NCBI RefSeq assembly: GCF_000243215.1
Contig: NZ_JH594596.1
Location: 2,156,827 to 2,220,826, forward strand
Source of the DNA: Odoribacter laneus YIT 12061
Lineage (GTDB): Bacteria > Bacteroidota > Bacteroidia > Bacteroidales > Marinifilaceae
Length of the DNA stretch: 64,000 nt
Reading direction: 5' to 3'
How positions within the stretch are numbered: position 1 is the first letter of the stretch; every line of letters begins with the position of its first letter. Below are positions 16,404-25,791 of this stretch, in pieces. The translations under genes were made by a program, and so were the position numbers. The notes beneath the pieces were generated by a model. It was not told the DNA's origin, did not search any database, and saw only the letters and a program-made list of their open reading frames with translations.

Positions 16404-16404
16404 T

Positions 16405-17388
16405 TTAGACAATAGCTTCCTCCGTTTCCGTAATTTTTCTAAGTGTAAATTCTTTTATATCCACAAAAGAATGCAAACGGTAACCGCAATCTGTCAACAT
16501 ACAATGAGGACAATGATTCTCTTTACAAGGATCGGTATGAATATTCAGCCGGATATGTTCCGGAAACTTTTCAGCGATTACCTTTCCCACTTCTGCGCAT
16601 ACGGCATGTCCTTTCCGGATATTATAATACCAAGGTAAGGTCAGATTACAGTCTATAAAATAAGCATTTCCGTATTTCAAAACCTTCACCTCCTGGATAT
16701 CTATCCAATCTTCTCTTCGGTTGATTACGAGTAAACTCAACATGTATTTCAGTAATTTCATATCGGCCTTATCCATCAAATTAGCTATCGTTTTACGTAA
16801 AATAAGAATACCCGTACGTACAATTATAAAACCGAAAATAAGGGCTAAAATGCTATCAATCCGGGTAACGCCGGTCCAGTATAACAACAACAAACCGCTG
16901 ACCAAACCGATTGTCGAATACGTATCGGATTGTAAATGTTTTCCTCCGGCTATCAAAGCTATGGAATCATATTTCCTTCCGACACGGATGCTGTACCAAC
17001 CCAATACATAATTTACTGCTCCAGCCAAAGCTACCAACATAATCCCCACGTCCAACTTTTCCAGCAGGGAAGGATAAAACAAACGCCTGATTCCTTCGTA
17101 AATGATAGCTAAGCCAGCTAAAAAAATCAAAATACCTTCTGTGGAAGCAGAAATCAACTCGACTTTCCCATGTCCAAAAGGATGATCCGCATCCCGAGGT
17201 TTCGCAGCTACATTTAAACTATACAAACTGATTAACCCGGCTACGACATTTACAATACTCTCCAAGGCGTCAGTCAAAATACCGACTGAATTCGTCACCC
17301 AGAAAGCGAAAAATTTCCCGCATAATAAAAGGACGGAAATCAATACAATCCGTTTCTGTACCTTTATTTTAATCCGATCTTCCCTCAT
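16405..17388 (-). CDS. Cation diffusion facilitator (CDF) metal exporter
   Basis: This 327-residue protein has six probable membrane segments in the first 200 residues and a cytoplasmic C-terminal domain. It contains DADHPFGHGKVE, the CDF family signature. Membrane metal-site Asp residues appear in SVGILTDALES and HLQSDTYSTIG. The C-terminus has a ferredoxin-like fold region with extra Cys/His residues (CKENHCPHCMLTDCGY), which could bind metal. CDF proteins export Zn2+, Fe2+, Mn2+ or Co2+ using the proton gradient. The metal cannot be set. It is divergent from the MFS gene. Confidence 0.92.
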   Translation of the reverse strand: MREDRIKIKVQKRIVLISVLLLCGKFFAFWVTNSVGILTDALESIVNVVAGLISLYSLNVAAKPRDADHPFGHGKVELISASTEGILIFLAGLAIIYEGIRRLFYPSLLEKLDVGIMLVALAGAVNYVLGWYSIRVGRKYDSIALIAGGKHLQSDTYSTIGLVSGLLLLYWTGVTRIDSILALIFGFIIVRTGILILRKTIANLMDKADMKLLKYMLSLLVINRREDWIDIQEVKVLKYGNAYFIDCNLTLPWYYNIRKGHAVCAEVGKVIAEKFPEHIRLNIHTDPCKENHCPHCMLTDCGYRLHSFVDIKEFTLRKITETEEAIV

Positions 17389-17485
17389 ATCCCCACATAC
17401 GAAGATGCTCTTGTAAAAGGTATAAAAAATCGTTTTTAATATTTTTAAAATTCTTAAACTTTATTGCAATATCGCATATTTCTTT

Positions 17486-17493
17486 TAACTTTG
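17486..17493 (+). promoter_or_regulatory. -7 box for the MFS transporter gene
   Basis: TAACTTTG lies 41 bases upstream of the ATG at 17535, with a TTATTG about 19 bases further up as a weak -33 element. Confidence 0.5.
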
Positions 17494-17534
17494 GCTGTCT
17501 TGCTAAGCAATTTAATTCATAAACATATTCAATC

Positions 17535-18893
17535 ATGATCGAAAAAATACATCAAACACTAAGAGACTCTGCAGTAGCCCGTTGGTCGGCTTTGGGGGTA
17601 GTCGCATTTACGATGCTTTGCGGCTATTTTTTAACAGACGTAATGGCTCCATTAAAACCGATGCTGGAAGCCCAGTTGTTATGGGACAGTACAGATTACG
17701 GAATTTTCACAAGTGCCTACGGCTGGTTTAATGTATTTCTGTTGATGTTGATTTTTGGGGGTATCATCTTGGACAAAATGGGAGTCCGGTTTACAGGCTT
17801 GGGAGCTTGTTTTTTGATGGTAATCGGTGCCGGCATCAAATATTACGCTATTTCGGATTTTTTCCCATTGGGAGGACAAATTTTTGGTATTAACTCACAA
17901 GTGATGATTGCCGGTTTAGGTTATGCCATCTTCGGTGTCGGAGTAGAAACAGCCGGAATTACCGTTTCCAAAATCATTGTAAAATGGTTCAAGGGCAAAG
18001 AAATGGCTCTGGCAATGGGCTTGGAAATGGCTACAGCTCGTTTAGGGACTTCCCTGGCGTTGATTATTACCGTACCCCTGGCAGATACTTTTCAAAGTGT
18101 ATCCGCTCCGATTCTGCTTTGCCTGATCATGCTCTGTATCGGAACGATTGCCTTTCTAGTATATACGGTGATGGACCGGAAGCTGGACAAATCCATTGAC
18201 GAATCGGATGCAGAACCGGAGGAACCTTTCAAAGTAAAGGATATATGGGAAGTCATGGCAAACAAAGGATTCTGGTTAGTAGCTTTATTATGTGTCTTAT
18301 TTTATTCTGCCGTTTTCCCTTTCCTGAAATATGCTACGGATTTGATGGTCAATAAATATGCGGTAGATCCGAAACTTGCCGGAATCATCCCCGGCCTTCT
18401 TCCTTTCGGAACCATTATATTAACCCCCTTATTCGGTAATTTATACGACCGCAAAGGAAAAGGAGCAACAATCATGATGATCGGAGCAATTATGCTAATC
18501 TGTGTACACGGTTTATTTGCATTACCTTTATTAAACGAATGGTGGTTTGCTACCCTTGTCATGATCACTTTAGGGGTTGCCTTTTCTTTAGTTCCTTCTG
18601 CCATGTGGCCTTCTGTACCTAAAATTATTCCGGAAAAACAGTTAGGGACGGCTTATGCTCTCATTTTCTGGGTACAGAATTGGGGATTAATGGGTGTACC
18701 TGCTTTGATTGGTTGGGTATTAGATCGCTATTGCAAGTTAGGGGGAGAAGGGCAGCCGGCTTACGATTATACGCTTCCTATGATTATTTTCACCAGTTTC
18801 GGAATATTAGCTCTTATCGTAGCTATTATGTTGAAACGGGAAGACAAGAAAAAAGGCTACGGCTTGGAACTTCCGAATATTAAAAAGAATTAA
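17535..18893 (+). CDS. Major facilitator superfamily (MFS) transporter
   Basis: This 452-residue protein has twelve probable membrane helices in two halves split by an acidic cytoplasmic loop (DKSIDESDAEPEEPFKVKD, about residues 218-236). The helix 2-3 loop carries GGIILDKMGVRFT, the MFS motif A with GxxxDKxG, and a second copy LFGNLYDRKGKG appears in the C-terminal half. Substrate is not evident; anion/organic acid antiporters of this type are common in Bacteroidales. It is a single-gene unit ended by a clear terminator. Confidence 0.88.
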   Translation: MIEKIHQTLRDSAVARWSALGVVAFTMLCGYFLTDVMAPLKPMLEAQLLWDSTDYGIFTSAYGWFNVFLLMLIFGGIILDKMGVRFTGLGACFLMVIGAGIKYYAISDFFPLGGQIFGINSQVMIAGLGYAIFGVGVETAGITVSKIIVKWFKGKEMALAMGLEMATARLGTSLALIITVPLADTFQSVSAPILLCLIMLCIGTIAFLVYTVMDRKLDKSIDESDAEPEEPFKVKDIWEVMANKGFWLVALLCVLFYSAVFPFLKYATDLMVNKYAVDPKLAGIIPGLLPFGTIILTPLFGNLYDRKGKGATIMMIGAIMLICVHGLFALPLLNEWWFATLVMITLGVAFSLVPSAMWPSVPKIIPEKQLGTAYALIFWVQNWGLMGVPALIGWVLDRYCKLGGEGQPAYDYTLPMIIFTSFGILALIVAIMLKREDKKKGYGLELPNIKKN

Positions 18894-18916
18894 AGATCAG
18901 CCTTTAGTAATAAAGA

Positions 18917-18952
18917 TAGCGGAAGCCTTTAAAAGTTTCCGCTGTTTTTTTT
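18917..18952 (+). terminator. Terminator after the MFS gene
   Basis: AGCGGAA pairs with TTCCGCT across a short A/T-rich loop and is followed by GTTTTTTTT. Confidence 0.75.
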
Positions 18953-18953
18953 G

Positions 18954-18961
18954 TAGATTTG
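18954..18961 (+). promoter_or_regulatory. -7 box for the nitronate monooxygenase-like gene
   Basis: TAGATTTG lies 20 bases before the ATG at 18982. It follows directly on the MFS terminator T-run, so the two units are packed end to end. Confidence 0.5.
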
Positions 18962-18981
18962 TTGAAATAATCTGAACTGTT

Positions 18982-19932
18982 ATGAATAGAATTAAACAAC
19001 TTTTTCATATTAAATATCCCATCATCCAAGGCGGAATGGTTTGGTGCAGCGGTTGGAAGCTCGCCTCTGCCGTCAGTAATAATGGAGGTCTGGGCCTATT
19101 AGGAGCAGGTTCTATGCATCCGGAAATCTTGGTAGAGCACATCCGTCAAATGCAAAAGGCTACCTCCAATCCCTGGGGAGTAAATGTACCCCTACTTTAT
19201 CCGGAAATAGATCGCCTGATTCAAATACTGATTGAAGAAAAGGTGAAAATTGTCTTTACTTCTGCCGGAAGTCCCAAAAAATGGACTTCTCTGTTGAAAA
19301 CCCACGGTATGACAGTTGTACACGTAGTCAGTAGCGCCCTCTTTGCACAAAAGAGCGAGGAAGCTGGAGTAGATGCTATCGTAGCCGAAGGTTTTGAAGC
19401 AGGGGGGCATAATGGCAGGGAAGAAACAACAACCCTGACGCTAATTCCCAATGTAGTGGCCCATTGCAGCTTACCCGTCATTGCCGCCGGCGGTATAGCT
19501 TCCGGAAAAGCAATGGCCGCCATGAGAATGCTGGGAGCCGAAGGTGTACAGATCGGCAGTCGTTTTGCCATAGCTACAGAATCTTCTGCCCACCCGCTTT
19601 TTAAAGAAAAAGTGATTCAAAGCGCTGAAGGAGACACCCTACTACTTCTAAAAAAACTAGCACCAACCCGGTTGCTGAAAAACGAATTCTTTACCCAAGT
19701 CAAACAACTGGAAGATCAGGGAGCCGATGTGTCTGCCCTCAGTCAGTTGTTGGGAAAAGGCCGTGCCAAAAAAGGCATATTTGAAGGCGACCTCGCAGAA
19801 GGAGAACTGGAGATCGGACAAATTGCCTCCATGCTATATCAGCAGGAATCCGTAGCCGACATCATCCGGGATATCGTAACGGAATACAATCAATGTATGC
19901 AAAACGGTAAAGATTTTGAATTGGAAAACTAA
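18982..19932 (+). CDS. Nitronate monooxygenase / FabK-like flavoprotein
   Basis: This 316-residue TIM-barrel protein opens with IKYPIIQGGMVWCS and contains the FMN-binding elements EGFEAGGHNG (GGHNG being typical of nitronate monooxygenases and FabK), IAAGGIASG and GAEGVQIGSRFA. Nitronate monooxygenases oxidise nitronates such as propionate-3-nitronate; FabK-type members reduce enoyl-ACP. Sequence alone does not separate these two groups here. It stands alone between the MFS gene and the M16 protease pair, with 50 bases to the next ATG, so it may share a transcript with the proteases. Confidence 0.85.
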   Translation: MNRIKQLFHIKYPIIQGGMVWCSGWKLASAVSNNGGLGLLGAGSMHPEILVEHIRQMQKATSNPWGVNVPLLYPEIDRLIQILIEEKVKIVFTSAGSPKKWTSLLKTHGMTVVHVVSSALFAQKSEEAGVDAIVAEGFEAGGHNGREETTTLTLIPNVVAHCSLPVIAAGGIASGKAMAAMRMLGAEGVQIGSRFAIATESSAHPLFKEKVIQSAEGDTLLLLKKLAPTRLLKNEFFTQVKQLEDQGADVSALSQLLGKGRAKKGIFEGDLAEGELEIGQIASMLYQQESVADIIRDIVTEYNQCMQNGKDFELEN

Positions 19933-19982
19933 AACCCTATTATTCCGTTAATGTTATAGTCACTTTAATTACTGAACATTTT

Positions 19983-21221
19983 ATGATAAAATTTTCCCGC
20001 CATATTTTAGAGAACGGTCTTACGGTGTTGTGTAATACAGATCCTGGAACCCCCTTCGTATCTGTAAATATATTGTACAAAGTAGGGGCAAAAAACGAAT
20101 CGCCGCAAAAAACCGGTTTTGCCCACCTGTTTGAACACCTAATGTTCAGTGGCTCGGTACATGTAAAAGATTTCGACCGGGAAGTGCAATTGGCAGGAGG
20201 AGACAGTAACGCCTATACCACCAACGACTATACGAATTATTACATCACCATTCCGGCCGAAAATCTGGAAACGGCGCTCTGGCTGGAATCCGACCGGATG
20301 TTGGGCTTAAATCTTTCTTCTCAAGCTTTAGATGTCCAAAAGCATGTAGTTATTGAAGAATTTAAACAACGTTATCTGAATGCTCCTTATGGGGATATCT
20401 GGCTTAAACTCCGTCCCCTGGCTTATCAGGTACATCCTTATCGTTGGCCAACGATCGGAATTTCTCCCGAACATATCGAAAAAGCGACAGAAGAAGACGT
20501 AAAAACATTTTTCCGGGAACATTATACACCCGACAATGCTATTGTCGGTATCAGCGGAAATATAGCTGAAGACAAAGCCTTGAAACTGGTACAAAAATGG
20601 TTCGGGGATATTCCTTCCTCTGGCTACCGGCAACCTCTCCTCCCACAGGAACCTACTCAAACAGAAGCCCGGAGATTGGTTTTATCCGATAATCCTGTTC
20701 CGGCTGATGTGATCTATAAAGTATACCATATGGGAAGCCGGATCTCTGAAAATTTCTATGTCTGCGATGTGATTTCCGATATCCTGTCCAACGGACAATC
20801 TTCCCGGCTCTACCGCCACCTCATTAAGGAAAACCGTCTTTTTTCAAGCATAGACGCTTATGTGACCGGAGATACCGATCCTGGTTTATTCGTATTCAGC
20901 GGTAAATTATCCGAGGGAAGTACTGTGGAAGCTGCAGAAGCCGCCATGGAAAAAGAATTGAAAAACTTTATCGAAACCCCTGTTTCCGACCGGGAACTTC
21001 AAAAAGTCATTCACAAAACAGAAGCCCGCATCAGCTTCAGCGAAATTAATTACCAATCGAAAGCAAGTAATCTGGCTTTTTTTGAATACTTAGGTGATGC
21101 GGAACTCATTAATAACGAAAATAAAAAATACGAACAAATCACTTTAGAAAAACTGAAAGAAACAGCCCGGGAACTATTCCGTCCTGAAAATTGTTCTACT
21201 TTAATCTACCTTAAAAAATAA
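19983..21221 (+). CDS. M16 family zinc protease, catalytic subunit
   Basis: This 412-residue protein has the inverted zinc motif HLFEH at residues 48-52 and the downstream Glu in VIEEFKQRY, so it is the active member of a pair. The fold is two homologous halves of mitochondrial-processing-peptidase type. No signal peptide is visible, which suggests a cytoplasmic two-chain enzyme. It is followed 42 bases later by a second M16 gene that lacks the zinc motif; such pairs work as heterodimers that degrade peptides. Confidence 0.92.
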   Translation: MIKFSRHILENGLTVLCNTDPGTPFVSVNILYKVGAKNESPQKTGFAHLFEHLMFSGSVHVKDFDREVQLAGGDSNAYTTNDYTNYYITIPAENLETALWLESDRMLGLNLSSQALDVQKHVVIEEFKQRYLNAPYGDIWLKLRPLAYQVHPYRWPTIGISPEHIEKATEEDVKTFFREHYTPDNAIVGISGNIAEDKALKLVQKWFGDIPSSGYRQPLLPQEPTQTEARRLVLSDNPVPADVIYKVYHMGSRISENFYVCDVISDILSNGQSSRLYRHLIKENRLFSSIDAYVTGDTDPGLFVFSGKLSEGSTVEAAEAAMEKELKNFIETPVSDRELQKVIHKTEARISFSEINYQSKASNLAFFEYLGDAELINNENKKYEQITLEKLKETARELFRPENCSTLIYLKK

Positions 21222-21263
21222 TCTGAATTCAAATATTCAACCGATTTATATGCCTTTATCACT

Positions 21264-22553
21264 ATGACAGTCAATCGAAAAATCAGTCCTCCCCTTTCAG
21301 AACTAAGCGTTCCGAAAGTTTTGCCCTATACGACTCAAGTGCTTCCCAACGGTATAGAGATGCTCCTCTTACACGACCCGGATCAGGAAGTATTTAAAAT
21401 GGATGTGGTCTTCGATGCAGGTGCCTATTACCAAAAACAACCCTTGGTCGCTACCACTGCAATCAATATGCTGAACGAAGGAACAATTTACCACAACTCC
21501 GCGGAGATAGCGGAAATATTTGATTATTACGGAGCTTATGTAGATTTTAACTGCGGCATGCACAAGGCAGAATTAAATCTTTTATCTTTAAACAAATTTG
21601 CCGAAGAAACCATTCCAATTTTGGCGGAAATTCTGTCGAGTAGTACCATTCCTGCTCACGAGCTCGATATTTATCTCTGTAATAAAAAACAGCAATTTCT
21701 GGTGGAAAAACAAAAAACAGCCTGGTTAGCCCGAAAAGAATTTACCCGGCTGCTGTTCGGCACAAATCACCCTTACGCCAATACGGTAAAGGAGGAAGAT
21801 TACGACCGGATCACTCCGGAAATCATCCGGGAATTTTACAAGGAACGACTGAATGCAGGAAACTGCTTTGTTCTGCTATCCGGGAACATAACTCCCGAAA
21901 TCCGACATATTACTACAGAGACATTCGGCAAACTCTCCCGGCCCAGCAACACCCTGCAGACACCAGTATACGCCTTGCAACCGGCCTTGCCCGGACGCTC
22001 CAAAATCGAAAAAGAAGATGCCGTGCAGACCAGTATCCGGATCGGAAAGAAAGGGGTCCGTCTGACGGACGAAGACTATGCCGGATTTCTACTGTTAAAC
22101 ACCGTCCTAGGAGGTTATTTCGGTTCTCGGCTCATGTCCAATATCCGTGAAGAAAAAGGTTATACCTACGGAATTCATTCTTTCAACGTCTCCCTTCCCG
22201 AAACAGCCTACTGGTGTGTAGCAACAGACGTAGACAATAAATATACGGAAGCCACTATTGAAGAAGTCCTGAAAGAAATCCGAACCCTCCGGAGCGAACT
22301 GATTCCGGAAGCAGAATTAAATCTGGTAAAAAATTTTTTCCACGGCGATCTGCTTCGTGAAATCGACGGCGTATTCGCTCAATCGGATGCCTTGAAACAC
22401 AAACTACCCTATGGGATAGACAATTGCTTTTACAGTGAAATCATTCATAAAATCAAGCAATGCAACGCGCCCTACCTACGGGAACTGGCAGAAAAATACC
22501 TGAATCCGGAACAATTGTATATCGTTACGGCAGGAAAACATCCATATAATTAA
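21264..22553 (+). CDS. M16 family protease-like protein, non-catalytic subunit
   Basis: This 429-residue protein shares the M16 fold but has no HxxEH: the matching place reads TTAINMLNEGTIYHNSAEI. The C-terminal half keeps the substrate-binding region with SRLMSNIREEKGYTYGIHSF, the Arg/Tyr motif seen in partner subunits. It therefore probably pairs with the product of the gene just upstream, supplying substrate-binding residues. The two genes form one operon with 42 bases between. Confidence 0.9.
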   Translation: MTVNRKISPPLSELSVPKVLPYTTQVLPNGIEMLLLHDPDQEVFKMDVVFDAGAYYQKQPLVATTAINMLNEGTIYHNSAEIAEIFDYYGAYVDFNCGMHKAELNLLSLNKFAEETIPILAEILSSSTIPAHELDIYLCNKKQQFLVEKQKTAWLARKEFTRLLFGTNHPYANTVKEEDYDRITPEIIREFYKERLNAGNCFVLLSGNITPEIRHITTETFGKLSRPSNTLQTPVYALQPALPGRSKIEKEDAVQTSIRIGKKGVRLTDEDYAGFLLLNTVLGGYFGSRLMSNIREEKGYTYGIHSFNVSLPETAYWCVATDVDNKYTEATIEEVLKEIRTLRSELIPEAELNLVKNFFHGDLLREIDGVFAQSDALKHKLPYGIDNCFYSEIIHKIKQCNAPYLRELAEKYLNPEQLYIVTAGKHPYN

Positions 22554-22573
22554 CGAACGAACACTTATTTCCG

Positions 22574-23086
22574 ATGAAAAACATCTTCCTTCTTTTTCTG
22601 TGCCTGGCTAGTTTAATGTTTACAGCAAGAGCACAAGAGAACCGAAAAGCAAAAGATTCCGGTTTTGAAAAATCAATCGCTTTAGCAGAAAGTAACCGCT
22701 TTTTAATAGAAGTAAACCGGGCTTTCCCGCTAGGAGGCAAATCCGTCGATTTATTCTCCAACCGCGGAAGAATCACAGTTACCGATTCCATAGCCAAAGG
22801 CTTTCTGCCTTTCTTCGGCAGAGCTTATTCTTCCCTTCCGGGAGAAGACGGAGGGATCTCTTTCGACGGTAAAATGGAAAAAAGGGAACTAAAAGTGAAA
22901 GAGAAAAAGAAAGGAAAACACCTCCTCTATCGCTTCTCCGTCAAAGGGGAAAACGACACCTATGAACTCTTTCTGGATATTACTGCAAATGGTTCTTGCT
23001 CCCTATCGGTCAGAAGCAACCGTAAAAGCCAAATTTCGTACGAAGGAACAATCAGCCCTCTGCCTTCCGGAACTCCTGAACATTAA
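22574..23086 (+). CDS. DUF4251 protein, exported
   Basis: This 170-residue protein starts with a signal peptide (MKNIFLLFLCLASLMFTARAQ, cut after about residue 20). The mature part has the DUF4251 pattern seen in Bacteroidetes: FLPFFGRAYSSLPGEDGGISFDGKMEKRELK and KGENDTYELFLDITANGSCSLSVRSNRKSQISYEGTI. The function is unknown; such proteins are periplasmic beta-barrel-like domains. It lies 20 bases after the M16 genes and is followed by a paralogue. Confidence 0.85.
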   Translation: MKNIFLLFLCLASLMFTARAQENRKAKDSGFEKSIALAESNRFLIEVNRAFPLGGKSVDLFSNRGRITVTDSIAKGFLPFFGRAYSSLPGEDGGISFDGKMEKRELKVKEKKKGKHLLYRFSVKGENDTYELFLDITANGSCSLSVRSNRKSQISYEGTISPLPSGTPEH

Positions 23087-23125
23087 TCTTTTTTCCTCGT
23101 ATACGGAGATAAAAACTCCGTAACG

Positions 23126-23617
23126 ATGAAACTTTTTCTGCTTACCCTCTCTCTTTTTATTTATCTGATCGTTTCCGGTCAGACAGACAAAACTCGTATC
23201 CTAACCGAATTCCGGCATACCCAAGAAATCGTAGAAAGCGGGAAATTCAGAATTGATATCCACATCGCCACTCCCCTTAACGGAATGAATATAGCCGTCG
23301 ATAGCGCCTGGATCGCAATAGACGGAGAAAAAGCCTGCGGCTATCTGCCTTATTACAGCAGTGGTTATTCTTTTCCCAGACTCGGGGCAAAAGGCATTAA
23401 TTTTGATAACATGCCTTTCAATAAATCCTTAAAAATAAAAGGCCGGAATGATAAAAAATCATTGAAATACAGTTTTGGTATAGTGGGTAAAAACGACATC
23501 TACCGTATACAAATGGATATACAATACGATGGAAGATGTTACATATATATTACGAGCAATAACCACAGCCCGATCTCTTACGTCGGCGATATTATCAAAT
23601 CCGACCGTTCCGATTAA
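23126..23617 (+). CDS. DUF4251 protein, second copy
   Basis: This 163-residue protein is a paralogue of the product just upstream. It has a signal peptide (MKLFLLTLSLFIYLIVSGQ) and the same core: GYLPYYSSGYSFPRLGAKGINFDNMPFNKSLKIKGRND and KNDIYRIQMDIQYDGRCYIYITSNNHSPISYVGDI. Tandem DUF4251 genes arise by duplication in many Bacteroidales. Function is unknown. Only 39 bases separate the two, so they probably form one transcript, possibly with the M16 pair. Confidence 0.82.
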   Translation: MKLFLLTLSLFIYLIVSGQTDKTRILTEFRHTQEIVESGKFRIDIHIATPLNGMNIAVDSAWIAIDGEKACGYLPYYSSGYSFPRLGAKGINFDNMPFNKSLKIKGRNDKKSLKYSFGIVGKNDIYRIQMDIQYDGRCYIYITSNNHSPISYVGDIIKSDRSD

Positions 23618-23677
23618 CCTTACTTCCGTTTAAAAAACGAGCTGATTATTTTTATATAAAAAATACAAAAATAATAG

Positions 23678-23718
23678 TACTATGTATTGCATAGTATTAT
23701 TTTTTATTTATATATTTG
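23678..23718 (+). promoter_or_regulatory. PadR-gene control region: palindrome plus -7 box
   Basis: TACTATG (23678-23684) and CATAGTA (23690-23696) form a 7-bp inverted repeat with a 5-base centre, typical of a small winged-helix dimer site. The -7 box TATATTTG follows at 23711-23718. A repressor bound at the palindrome would cover the -33 region, so the downstream PadR protein may repress its own operon. Confidence 0.6.
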
Positions 23719-23777
23719 CAATACAAAATAGCAAACCTATAGCAGACATTTGACATTATTTACCAAAACAGCAGACT

Positions 23778-24110
23778 ATGAACCTAGAGAACACACAAGC
23801 CCAAATGCGCAAAGGGATTCTCGAATACTGTATCTTATTAATTATATCCCGACAGGACGCTTATGTTTCGGATATCATTCATAAACTAAAAGATTCGAGA
23901 ATCATTGTCGTAGAAGGTACAATTTATCCGATGCTTACCCGTTTGAAGAATGCGGGTTTATTAGCATACCGTTGGGAAGAATCCCCCCAAGGGCCTCCCC
24001 GCAAGTATTATTCGATCACGGACAAGGGCCGGTCCTGCCTTTCGGAACTGGAAAATTCCTGGAACGAAATGACGCAAGCCATTCAACAACTGAGAAATCA
24101 GTCTTTTTAA
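23778..24110 (+). CDS. PadR family transcriptional regulator
   Basis: This 110-residue protein has the PadR winged helix: RKGILEYCILLIISRQDAYVSDIIHKL, then VVEGTIYPMLTRLKNAGLLAYRWEESPQGPPRKYYSITDKGR, a very typical match. A short C-terminal helix mediates dimerisation. It precedes a PspC-domain gene by 35 bases, an arrangement common in Bacteroidetes in which the regulator responds to envelope or small-molecule signals. The palindrome upstream is a candidate autoregulatory site. Confidence 0.95.
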   Translation: MNLENTQAQMRKGILEYCILLIISRQDAYVSDIIHKLKDSRIIVVEGTIYPMLTRLKNAGLLAYRWEESPQGPPRKYYSITDKGRSCLSELENSWNEMTQAIQQLRNQSF

Positions 24111-24145
24111 AATCACAACAATCTTAACCGTTAAAAATTACTGTT

Positions 24146-25606
24146 ATGAAAAAGACATATACGATTAGCATAGGGGGACAAATCTTCCATACCGAAGAAG
24201 ATGCCGGTGATAAGCTTCAGGCTTATATTCAGACTCTAGAGAAACATTATTTCCAAGAAGAAGGGGGACAGGAAATTATGAACGATATTGAGAACCGCAT
24301 TGCCGAACTGCTTCAGGAAGCTACGCAAAAACAAAATACGGAAGTCGTTACACTGGAAGATATCCAGCAAGTGATCCAGATATTGGGAAATCCGGACGAC
24401 ATTATTTCCGAAGATTATACGGAAACAGTAAAAGAAAAAACGCCCCGGAAACTCTATCGCGATTTAGATCGCAATATGCTGGGAGGAGTAGCCGCCGGTA
24501 TTGCTAATTATTTCCATATCTCCCTGGCCTTTGTCCGGTTTCTATTTCTATTGCTTACGTTCTTCTATGGCGTTACATTCATTGTCTATATTATCTTATG
24601 GATTGTATTGCCTCCCGCCCTTACAGCCAAGCAAAAACTGGAAATGAAAGGAGAAAAAATCAATATTCTCAATATTGAAAAAAATATCAGAAACGGAATT
24701 AGCGATCTGAAGGAAAACGGGAAAGTACAGGAAGGCTTCAAAAAGACAGGAGGTTTTATTTCGGAGATACTTATCGCTATCGGCAGAACACTCCTCAAAA
24801 TCCTCAAAATTATCCTCAAAATCTTGGCCGGAATCCTCTGGATATTTTCCATTATAATTGCACTTCTGCTCGTTGCTGCTCTTATTCCTATCCACCTTAC
24901 CGGACTGCCTTTTTCTATCCCTACTGCTTTGGGAATATTTGGATTGGCTCCCGCCTACTCGATTATCGCTGTATTTTTGATCTGTATTATTCCTTTCATT
25001 TTATTGATCTGGTTAACATCGAAATACCTTTTCCGTTTTAAAAACAGAAACTATTATTTCCCGCTTACGCTGACTATTCTATGGATCACCAGCGCCCTTA
25101 TCCTCTGCCTCCTGATATTTACGCAGATGAAGGATTTTTCCGGAAATTTGCGAAGTATAACCATTCAGTCTTTACCCATTTCGGCAAAAAAGGAAATTGT
25201 CGTGATCGCAAAAGAAACTTATTCTCCCGAATACCGGAACCGTTTCAATACAAAGTATATAGAGGATAAAAATACCCGCCGCATGTTGGGGGCTCCCCGG
25301 CTCCAAGTAACTTCTACTCTCCAGGAAGAACCGACATTGACGGTTACCAAAAGAGTATACAATAACTTTCAGAACACCGAAAAGATAGATTATCAGTGGG
25401 CCTTAAAAAATGATACTTTATGGTTGGATCATTATTTTTCCGCCCCGAAACAATCGGTCCTTTACAAACAACCGAAGGTAACTCTCCGCCTACAATTACC
25501 CGAAACGTATTCTATCGTATTGGATCCCAGCGTAAACCAATCTATGGATGTGGAAAACCTGCCGGAAGAAAATAGAATCGATTCCGACATAACGGAAGAA
25601 GACTGA
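24146..25606 (+). CDS. PspC-domain membrane protein
   Basis: This 486-residue protein has an N-terminal cytoplasmic helical region (about 1-108), the PspC domain (about 111-166, RNMLGGVAAGIANYFHISLAFVRFLFLLLTFFYGVTFIVYIILWIVLPP), a linker with charged helices, three or four further membrane segments (about 228-330), and a C-terminal, probably periplasmic, beta-rich part. PspC family proteins sense or stabilise a stressed membrane. Cotranscription with PadR (35-base gap) suggests joint control. The physiological signal is unknown. Confidence 0.88.
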   Translation: MKKTYTISIGGQIFHTEEDAGDKLQAYIQTLEKHYFQEEGGQEIMNDIENRIAELLQEATQKQNTEVVTLEDIQQVIQILGNPDDIISEDYTETVKEKTPRKLYRDLDRNMLGGVAAGIANYFHISLAFVRFLFLLLTFFYGVTFIVYIILWIVLPPALTAKQKLEMKGEKINILNIEKNIRNGISDLKENGKVQEGFKKTGGFISEILIAIGRTLLKILKIILKILAGILWIFSIIIALLLVAALIPIHLTGLPFSIPTALGIFGLAPAYSIIAVFLICIIPFILLIWLTSKYLFRFKNRNYYFPLTLTILWITSALILCLLIFTQMKDFSGNLRSITIQSLPISAKKEIVVIAKETYSPEYRNRFNTKYIEDKNTRRMLGAPRLQVTSTLQEEPTLTVTKRVYNNFQNTEKIDYQWALKNDTLWLDHYFSAPKQSVLYKQPKVTLRLQLPETYSIVLDPSVNQSMDVENLPEENRIDSDITEED

Positions 25607-25791
25607 GAAACGAACTTCCAGAATCGTATTCAAATTTCTTTGGAATAAACAACCGATGCCTTGCCGAGGAAGAGGAAAGTTCCGGATTAAAATTTCTTTA
25701 CCGGAATTTAAAATCCATTCCTCAGCAAGACATTGCAGGAAAATAAATCAGAAATATCCGGAGCATTTTTAACTCTATTTTCAGCACATAA

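Noticed and set aside
19192..19571. Leftward frames opposite the nitronate monooxygenase gene
   Set aside because: They are antisense to a conserved flavoprotein gene and show no own motif.
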